This document shows positions 55,101-61,750 of a DNA stretch of 64,000 nt, piece after piece. Location of the stretch: the NCBI GenBank assembly GCA_024235755.1, contig JACKLV010000012.1, positions 1-64,000 of the forward strand. Reading direction: 5' to 3'. The notes beneath the pieces were generated by a model. It was given only the letters and a program-made list of their open reading frames with translations. It was not told the origin of the DNA and searched no databases. Every line of letters begins with the position of its first letter. Within the stretch, counting starts at the first letter, position 1. A program made the translations under genes and the position numbers. The stretch comes from Burkholderiales bacterium. GTDB taxonomy: Bacteria; Pseudomonadota; Gammaproteobacteria; Burkholderiales; Nitrosomonadaceae.

Positions 55101-55238
55101 TCGTGGCTGCACAATCTGCAGCAGTTTAGCCAGGATGACGATGCAGAAATTCTTTCTCAGTTAGACCAGGCATCGGAAAAGATGACCGCTTTTTTATTGG
55201 ATTACAAACAAAAAGAAAATGGCGACTATTGGCTCTAA
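52107..55238 (+). CDS. Large baseplate protein (Afp12-like)
   Basis: This protein of about 1043 residues shows the Afp12/baseplate hallmark NWTDYNLHDPGVTILEQLCY followed by ALTDLSYRSEFPVADYL near the N-terminus. A domain with ...AAVTQTDYEKILYDAVPEID and RVWFRTDSF, as in gp6/J-like proteins, follows. The long C-terminal half is specific to the eCIS subgroup and includes FNLIEHLLLRP-type ENFHLIEHLLLRPRG. The ATG at 52107 is preferred over a TTG at 52095; both overlap the previous gene. It overlaps the tape-measure gene by 20 bp. Confidence 0.87.
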   Translation: MPTADQISRIHSDPDALDFATLRKDALSIIQDLCGENWTDYNLHDPGVTILEQLCYALTDLSYRSEFPVADYLSGSDGSIDYSKQSLYPPHEVFPSAAVTQTDYEKILYDAVPEIDRVWFRTDSFEHEQIPGLTGLYTVYVKIDQDLLQTQTNDSEKPPNLEPIVVQIVRLETSVTHWHALTGQISTCLQTRRNLLKRWHDRLSHAGGHAFFEQSTPMIRLLEKSGEILIRLDKQLSGCLDIRDGFGAIRGLLFKQTFSPESIKRLGKQLSRLEQQFNTLLPGREYEQILAMLDTPLNKPDDLTPVLENVLPRLTVALGETEQILRALANNLITAQNSLRTFYETAVMKKIRAVFYAHRNLCEDVHTIRMVETQPFFLTGEIEIHPLHHPAKVYAEIFFKCSRYISSNIQIDHYGAVLAGKRNYEQVFSGPLTHHGYIRDESLAASRRIITVVDLMTCIRSIKGVVQIRSLSLTDEAGNRRSNLNDYLSQHVFPVLHFSHASNVAQVLQLALPFDKISVHASAADGSNTAVDRKNTALFDEFQRELKKLVFEYQAFRRNTQPITNFFSLPSGQSRPLNHYYSIQNHFPAIYGINKEGIPRSQPLDVRAKAKQLKAYLFPFEQLMANYLEGLQQIPALFSANQSAAKTYFSQYLDNGKVPDIEPLYIEHETDGNLSQPSLIDDILRQYDDYIERKNRILDILLALYGEVYEQQPLLRFNYYRREDPFNWILEQKISYLKLIRQISRDRCKGFDFSRCGLLAHAESAAEKPSGLHAKISLLLGLQCAKTPVWIADILIQRKSRLVADRILADRIKSVTDDGQSETVPDRPDCPSAESVDMIIPSQLPVFSYSIFKEGIQLDNYRLLRLNQEETAVCFKSEQDARLWILTTESSFDEAALYTHRFCGTLNKLNRTCENFHLIEHLLLRPRGKESLGRLGVEATFFNCRVSVVFPSWTACFSDIAFRCFAEEIIQKNLPAHVFADIYWLDFLSMHDFEERYQSWLHNLQQFSQDDDAEILSQLDQASEKMTAFLLDYKQKENGDYWL

Positions 55239-58200
55239 TAGTGCGTCAGCACATATCATCGAACAAGTCACCTTTGATTTTTCGTTCGTATCCGAAGCCG
55301 TTGCGCATGAACATGAGTCGCGGCTGAGTGCTTGGGTTGTGGATACGTTGCTGCCGATTGTGGAAGCGATATTGAATGAACATGACGAAGCAGACAACGT
55401 GTTGTGTATTGAGCAGATCACGTTGGATCTTGGCGAAATTTCCAGCACCGATTACTTTGTGCAAATCGCGCAACGACTACAGGACCAATTGGCCCGGCAG
55501 TTAAGTGACGCCAAATCATCCGGCCATCGTCAGCAGGTCGTGTTGCCGTTTTCACAATCGCGTTCTGTCGCAAAACCGAATAAACCTAATACTGTATTGC
55601 ATGTTAAAGCAGTTCAGTCAGATTTTGACCGTTTGGCGGAATTTCTGCTGACCGGGAATCTACCCTGGTTTATCGACACGGCGGATGCACATGTGCATGA
55701 GAAACTTATGGAACAGGTGCTGCGCGAGATTGAGTCTACGTACGCACTCCGGGCGTTATTGACGCAAATGCCGCAAACCAGCCGCGCAGTCTTCATCTGG
55801 CGTATGGCCAATCAATTTTCCCACAGCATGCTAGAGACAGTGCTGCGCCAGATTGAGCCGCAACATCACAGGCTGCTACTCGGCCTGATTAAGGCATTTC
55901 AATCGGTACTGTCTGCGTCAGCATTGCCAACCATAAAATACACTAACGCAATGGCGGTGTTGTGGGCAAGAATCTTGGACGGTGTGGCGCGTCATGCACA
56001 TTTGCCACATTCGGCGCACTTTTCAACGATGATTTGCCAACTCCTGCAAACAATGGCGAATCATGTGTTGCATGAAGAAGAGGCTATTTTGCTTAACAGA
56101 CTGATTAACGCAGTGCGTATTCAGGAGGAAGGAGGGCAGTTGCCAGAAGTTTTGTCGATGATTGCAAAACGCAATTTCCAGGACTATGTGCAGACAGATC
56201 GTTCTACGAATACCGGGCAGCAATTATCTCAGTTTGTACACCCTAGTACAATACAAACTGACCAGCACAGGGAACCGGTTAATCAAGAAGATACGGTAGA
56301 TAAAACCGTTTCGAAAAATCTGTCACTTTCTTTATGGCTGTATCGGCGTATTGTCACGGCTATGCAGCAGGCCGGTGTGAGTGTAACGGTAGAAAATTTA
56401 AAAACTGAGCAGTCGGCAAATACACAAGCCTTGCAAGCGCGGTTGCAGGTTATGCTTCAAGATGCTGCAGCTCGTGCTCAGCTGATAGCAATGCTGCCCA
56501 GGTCAGTGTTGATGGATATTGTGTGTATGCTGTCGCCGCAGGCAGCGCTTATCATCGAGCAGTTTAATGCGAATGGCAAACAATTTTACCGCTATGCAGA
56601 ACAGAAAAGCCACATCACCGATGTGTCGTTCGATGAATGGCTAAGCGGACTCTGGGACAATGCGTTGCGTTTTGTTGCCGAACCGCGATTGACGAACGAA
56701 TTTGCCGCAGCCGGTTTTATGCGTGCACTGACACAAGGATTGAATGAAGAAGCAGACAATGCGAAGATACTGCAGCTTTGGTATAAAAATCTAGAACTGG
56801 TTTACCACAGAAAAAACAGTTACGAATCACGCATCCTGCAAAACATGATTGCTGACGCAATGGCGCGTGTGGTTTCCAGAAAGTTCGCGCCGCTCGCTAT
56901 ACCATTTGGGCTAAATGCGGATCGGATACCTGAGGCATTGGCGGTAGACTTTCAAACCGGAAAGCAACGTCTCAGACGCGCGCTTGATGACGGTCAACTG
57001 ATTCCTGAGCAACTATCAGAAGTTGCAGCCCGAAAGCTGGTTCTGGCACTGTTGAAATACGATCCTGAATTTGCCGACGCCGATAGTAGTGTATTGATTG
57101 ATGCTGTTGAAACGCATGCCCGGCAAGCTCGTAACCTTAGTGCTTATTATCAACAATTAGTTGAAAAACTGTTGCAGGAGCAAGTGCTAGATTTTGAAAC
57201 CGTCACTGGCCTGACGGCAGTTTGTACTGAGCAGACAGAAACGGAAAAAACGCATCATTATTTTGATCCTATTACTCAACGTATTGTTTCGGCACTGCAG
57301 AATGCAGCAATTACCGGCACGGAACAGTATGCCGCACAGCTTGACAACAACGATGCGCCGGCAAAGCAAAAGTGGTTGCTGGCTATGTTTTCCGATCCGA
57401 TGCTGCGTAAACGGCTGATTGCGAAATTACCGGAATTTGTTCTGATTGATGTGGTTTACAAACTGTCGCCACAAGCCGCCAATATTCTGGCGCAGGTGCT
57501 GGTTCGTGCCGAAACGCTTTATCAATCGACGCCTGATCGCCGAGCTAGGGATGTTTCAGTCTGGAAGCAGCAGACGTTCGATAACATGCTTGGTTTTTTG
57601 TCTTCGAAACCACATAGCAGGGTATTGGATAGGGATAGCACCCTGAATACGGCAGATTTTCTTTTGATAATGACGCGAGGGCTATCTGCAAGTCATGGCG
57701 ATACGGCAACATTGCAATCCTGGCATGATGGATTGCGCCGTACGCGACAATCGGAAGCCGAACGCGATGCAGACAATCTGCTCGAATCGAACATCCGTGA
57801 AGCTATGCTGGCTACACCGGTAAAGGGATCTTCCGCTTCTGTAATTGAGGAAATGTATCAGATAACAACGGATCTGGAAAACGATTTTGCACGACAACTG
57901 CTGCGACTGAGAAGTTTCTATGAAAACGGCAGGCTGTTTCCCGGTTCTGTGCCAGAAAGCGTGCTTCAATTCATGATAAACGAAATTCTGAAACAATATC
58001 CGGAGACCAGCGATAGTGACCGCCGCACACTCGTCGATGCCATCGACAGCCATGCCCGGCATTCTGTTAGCAGCGCCGATTACTATTACCAGCTATTGAA
58101 AAAGCTGGTGTATGGCGAAGATCTCGACTTGGAGGCCATTGCATTACATCTTGAGCGGCAACAAACGCAACGAATGGATGTTCCAAGTCAAAGCGTAGTG

Positions 58201-60384
58201 ATGACACACGAACCGTTCGTGCCAACAAGTCCGCATAAAAGCTCAATATGGCATCGTTTGCAGAATGTATTGAAGCAAGCCGGAATCAGCGACTTGCATC
58301 TGGATCGGTTAAAGATCAATCAGATTGCATCGGTCAGGGTGCAGTTGGCTCGTCACCTACTCGGCCAAAACGAACGGCAACGCCTGATTGCCCAATTGCG
58401 GCAAACAGTCCTGCTGGATATCAGTTATGTGCTGTCACCACAGGCGGCGTTTATTCTTGCGCAACTGACACGGTATGCTGATGTACTGGTACAGCATACC
58501 GAAAACATCTACCGCACAACGCCTTCTGCATGGCAACGGCAGTTATGGGACAATGCATTGTCCTTTCTTGCCGATACGACTTTGAGCAATGCTTTTAATG
58601 TATCTCTATTTCTTCAGGCGTTGACACGGGAGTTGTCTGGCAACGCAGACGCAAAAACGATTCTTCAGTCCTGGTGTACTGCGTTACAGAAACTGCAAAG
58701 CGAGCAATATGGATATGCAACAAATGTATTGGAAAATTTCATACTGGATGCGGTTTCGTTGCTTCCGGTTTCCAAACATCAGGCTGCATCGCTTGACCAG
58801 TCGATTGATTTGATTACTGAGATGCAGACTGCTGACTACCACACCATGAAAGAACGTCTGAGAGCGGCTCTGGATGGCGGCAGGTTGATTCCTGCATTAT
58901 TGTCTGAAGCCGCGGTCAAAGCGTGGGTTCTGGCTTTACTGGAACGCGACTCGAATTTAACTGAAAATGATCGCTACCTGTTCATTGAATCGATTGAATC
59001 GTATTGGCCGAAATCTGGAAACAGTGCTGCGTATTTTTGGTTGATACTTAGACAATTGCTGCTTGAGCAACCGGTTGACTTGGAAACTATCGCTACGCAG
59101 GCGGAAACCGCCGGCAGTGCAATACTTGATGAACCGACTGACGGCACCATAGAGAACGAAAATCCCATAAAGCAAATAGGTCAACGAATTGGTTTATCCC
59201 TGCAGCAGGTTGCGATTGTCGGAGCAGACCGCGATCTTGAGCAGTTCGTGCAATTGAGTCAGATAGGCGATGCCCTGGCGTATCGAGAATCGTTATTGAC
59301 TTTGTTGGACAATACGGCGTTGCATCAACAGCTGATTGAAAAATTGCCGGAATCCATCTTGCTTGATATAGCCTATCTGGTTTCGCCGCAATCGGCATTG
59401 ATATTGTCGTACTGGTTGTCGCATGCCGAATTCTTCCGGCAGTATGTGAAAAACATGGAACATGCAACGCGCGATGTGTGGATAAAACAGTTATGGAAAA
59501 GTGGATTGCAGGCGCTGTGCGCAGCACCGGATTACCATGCACTCGATGATCTGTCCGGTGCAGTCAAGTTTGTTTCTGCTTTGATACAGGATTTGGCCGG
59601 CAGTACAGATGCATTGCGGCTGACGCGGTTGTGGCACAATGCGTTGACTATGGTGTTGGAAAATTCACGCCAGAGTGCGCAAGATGCGCAAGACAATGCG
59701 CCACAAAGTACCCAGGAAACAGTCCAGGGAATCCGTGTGCTTCAACATTTGCTGCACGGAGTATTGATACAGCATGCAGATGTTTCCAGCGAACAATCAG
59801 AAAAATTCGTAAAGATGGATAGGTCGTTCAATCCATTAACAACGCTTGAACTGAACGTTGACGAATTCGAGCAACAACCCGGCGATGAATACTATATTCA
59901 TAATGCGGGTCTGGTCATGGTTGCACCTTACCTGCCGCGTCTGTTCAGGCTGCTGGGTTGGCTCGATACCGAGGGTTCTATGGATATCGGTGCAGCGGAT
60001 CGCGCCGTGCATTTATTGCAGTTTATTGTCAGTGCGGAGCAGCATTTGCCCGAGTATCAATTAGTGCTGAATAAGATTTTGTGTGGCCTGCCACTAGCTA
60101 TGCCGATCAGCCGCGAAATCGATCTGAATGCGCATGAACGGGGGACGGTGGAAGATATGTTACGTGGCATAATCCAAAACTGGCGTATTTTAGGCAAGAC
60201 TTCCATCAGCGGTTTACGGGAGACTTTTTTGCAACGTCAAGGACGGTTACAGTTTCAAGAAGAAATGTGGCACTTGACGATAGCGCCTGGACCTTTCGAT
60301 ATGCTGCTTGATCAATTACCTTGGAGTTTCTCGGTGATTAAGCACAACTGGATGTCGCGGGCGATTCATGTTACCTGGCGGTAG
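55219..60384 (+). CDS. Contractile injection system tape-measure protein with four ~315-residue repeats
   Basis: This 1721-residue protein is expected to set tube length. The N-terminus (SAHIIEQVTFDFSFVSEAVA) and C-terminus (HNAGLVMVAPYLPRLFRLLG, ERGTVEDMLRGIIQNWRILG, MWHLTIAPGPFDMLLDQLPW) match the CIS tape-measure family. Between them the motif LI-x2-L-x3-(V/I)L-x-D(I/V)-x4-SPQ(A/S)A recurs at about residues 422, 733, 1056 and 1372. Each copy is followed by a W-x3-L(W/F)-DN/SG element and then an (A/S)LDxGxLIPxxLSEAA-like segment. Repeat spacing is 311-323 residues. Length variation by whole-unit duplication would change particle length in large steps. The start overlaps the preceding gene. 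Confidence 0.9.
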   Translation: MATIGSNSASAHIIEQVTFDFSFVSEAVAHEHESRLSAWVVDTLLPIVEAILNEHDEADNVLCIEQITLDLGEISSTDYFVQIAQRLQDQLARQLSDAKSSGHRQQVVLPFSQSRSVAKPNKPNTVLHVKAVQSDFDRLAEFLLTGNLPWFIDTADAHVHEKLMEQVLREIESTYALRALLTQMPQTSRAVFIWRMANQFSHSMLETVLRQIEPQHHRLLLGLIKAFQSVLSASALPTIKYTNAMAVLWARILDGVARHAHLPHSAHFSTMICQLLQTMANHVLHEEEAILLNRLINAVRIQEEGGQLPEVLSMIAKRNFQDYVQTDRSTNTGQQLSQFVHPSTIQTDQHREPVNQEDTVDKTVSKNLSLSLWLYRRIVTAMQQAGVSVTVENLKTEQSANTQALQARLQVMLQDAAARAQLIAMLPRSVLMDIVCMLSPQAALIIEQFNANGKQFYRYAEQKSHITDVSFDEWLSGLWDNALRFVAEPRLTNEFAAAGFMRALTQGLNEEADNAKILQLWYKNLELVYHRKNSYESRILQNMIADAMARVVSRKFAPLAIPFGLNADRIPEALAVDFQTGKQRLRRALDDGQLIPEQLSEVAARKLVLALLKYDPEFADADSSVLIDAVETHARQARNLSAYYQQLVEKLLQEQVLDFETVTGLTAVCTEQTETEKTHHYFDPITQRIVSALQNAAITGTEQYAAQLDNNDAPAKQKWLLAMFSDPMLRKRLIAKLPEFVLIDVVYKLSPQAANILAQVLVRAETLYQSTPDRRARDVSVWKQQTFDNMLGFLSSKPHSRVLDRDSTLNTADFLLIMTRGLSASHGDTATLQSWHDGLRRTRQSEAERDADNLLESNIREAMLATPVKGSSASVIEEMYQITTDLENDFARQLLRLRSFYENGRLFPGSVPESVLQFMINEILKQYPETSDSDRRTLVDAIDSHARHSVSSADYYYQLLKKLVYGEDLDLEAIALHLERQQTQRMDVPSQSVVMTHEPFVPTSPHKSSIWHRLQNVLKQAGISDLHLDRLKINQIASVRVQLARHLLGQNERQRLIAQLRQTVLLDISYVLSPQAAFILAQLTRYADVLVQHTENIYRTTPSAWQRQLWDNALSFLADTTLSNAFNVSLFLQALTRELSGNADAKTILQSWCTALQKLQSEQYGYATNVLENFILDAVSLLPVSKHQAASLDQSIDLITEMQTADYHTMKERLRAALDGGRLIPALLSEAAVKAWVLALLERDSNLTENDRYLFIESIESYWPKSGNSAAYFWLILRQLLLEQPVDLETIATQAETAGSAILDEPTDGTIENENPIKQIGQRIGLSLQQVAIVGADRDLEQFVQLSQIGDALAYRESLLTLLDNTALHQQLIEKLPESILLDIAYLVSPQSALILSYWLSHAEFFRQYVKNMEHATRDVWIKQLWKSGLQALCAAPDYHALDDLSGAVKFVSALIQDLAGSTDALRLTRLWHNALTMVLENSRQSAQDAQDNAPQSTQETVQGIRVLQHLLHGVLIQHADVSSEQSEKFVKMDRSFNPLTTLELNVDEFEQQPGDEYYIHNAGLVMVAPYLPRLFRLLGWLDTEGSMDIGAADRAVHLLQFIVSAEQHLPEYQLVLNKILCGLPLAMPISREIDLNAHERGTVEDMLRGIIQNWRILGKTSISGLRETFLQRQGRLQFQEEMWHLTIAPGPFDMLLDQLPWSFSVIKHNWMSRAIHVTWR

Positions 60385-60385
60385 T

Positions 60386-61750
60386 ATGGATGCGGCTTTG
60401 TCAATGACAGATAAACAGCTGAACGCCGCAACGCTTGAAAAAGAGGTTGCATGGTTCAAAGCGGTTGTACAAGCGCGCTTCGATCTCTATTTTGAGCGGG
60501 AAACCGACATCAGCGAGATTTACGCTATCAACGCTCCGGATTTGTCGTCTGACCGGTCGGAATATGCGCAGATAGTCCGGGAATCCAGCATGGACTTCGA
60601 TGAACGTCTGATTGTGATTCTGGCTTTGCTGCCGCATGTTCAGCCCCAGGCACTCGATTTGTTTTTGATGAGTAACCAGGATCTTGCACGTGGATTCACC
60701 GAATTTGGCGGATGGCGCGGCAAGTATCATAGCGGTTTTCTGCCTACTTGCGAGACTGCGGTTTTTATACTGGCCGGCGACAATCTGGCAAAGAGATTCG
60801 AGGTATTGCAGCTGTTGCAGACGGATGACAATCTGTCGAAGCACGGGATCATTAAAGTTGCGCAAGCGGTGAACGGCGAACCTTTTTTAAGTGCCGCGCT
60901 TACCATCACGGCAGAATACTTGGGGAGGATGACGACCGGAAAAAGCCAGAAACCCGATTATACCATGCACTTTCCTGCAAAACTGATTACCACATCATTA
61001 ACCTGGCAGGACTTGGTGTTAAGCGGCGACGTGATGGACGAAATCGAAAATATTAACGCCTGGTTGGTGCATTCAACAAAAATATTGCATCAGTGGGGCC
61101 TCGGAAGAAATATTAAACCGGGTTACCGTGCGTTGTTTTACGGCCCGCCGGGTACCGGTAAGACGCTGACCGCGACACTTATCGGCGCGGCTGCAGATAT
61201 CGATGTGTACCGTATCGATCTGTCGATGGTGGTATCCAAATATATCGGCGAGACAGAGAAAAATCTGGCCAATGTATTTGACCAGGCGGTTAACAAACAC
61301 TGGATTCTTTTTTTTGACGAGGCGGACGCCTTGTTCGGCAAACGGACGCAGACCAGCAGCGCAAACGACCGTTATGCCAACCAGGAAATTGCTTATCTGC
61401 TGCAACGAATTGAAGATTATCCCGGTGTTGTAATTCTGGCGACCAATCTAAAAGTCAATATAGATGAAGCTTTTGCCCGTCGTTTTCAGACTTCTGTGCA
61501 CTTTGCACTCCCGGATGCCGAACAACGACTACGCTTATGGCAGGGTATGTTTGCTGATAACAGGCTGTTATCAGAAAATGTGGATTTAATAGAGCTGGCC
61601 GACAAATATGCGCTTTCCGGCGGCGCCATTACCAATGCGGTGCGTTACGCTGCAATTCAGGCAATACGAATGAAGCGGGAAACAATGACCCATGAGGATC
61701 TGACGAATGGCGTCGCTAAAGAACTGTTAAAAGAAGGACGGACGCAATGA
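60386..61750 (+). CDS. AAA+ ATPase of the contractile injection system (Afp15-like)
   Basis: This protein of about 454 residues has a C-terminal AAA+ module. From the ATG at 60386 it shows Walker A YGPPGTGKTLTA (loop 253-260), Walker B ILFFDEADALFGKR (from 307), sensor-1 VVILATNLKVNIDEAFARRF and a sensor-2/Arg region ALSGGAITNAVRYAAIQAIR. The first 200 residues are a family-specific helical domain. Such ATPases are encoded in nearly all eCIS loci and are needed for assembly, but their exact step is not settled. A second possible start is the ATG at 60368, inside the tape-measure gene. The stop overlaps the next ATG by four bases. Confidence 0.92.
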   Translation: MDAALSMTDKQLNAATLEKEVAWFKAVVQARFDLYFERETDISEIYAINAPDLSSDRSEYAQIVRESSMDFDERLIVILALLPHVQPQALDLFLMSNQDLARGFTEFGGWRGKYHSGFLPTCETAVFILAGDNLAKRFEVLQLLQTDDNLSKHGIIKVAQAVNGEPFLSAALTITAEYLGRMTTGKSQKPDYTMHFPAKLITTSLTWQDLVLSGDVMDEIENINAWLVHSTKILHQWGLGRNIKPGYRALFYGPPGTGKTLTATLIGAAADIDVYRIDLSMVVSKYIGETEKNLANVFDQAVNKHWILFFDEADALFGKRTQTSSANDRYANQEIAYLLQRIEDYPGVVILATNLKVNIDEAFARRFQTSVHFALPDAEQRLRLWQGMFADNRLLSENVDLIELADKYALSGGAITNAVRYAAIQAIRMKRETMTHEDLTNGVAKELLKEGRTQ

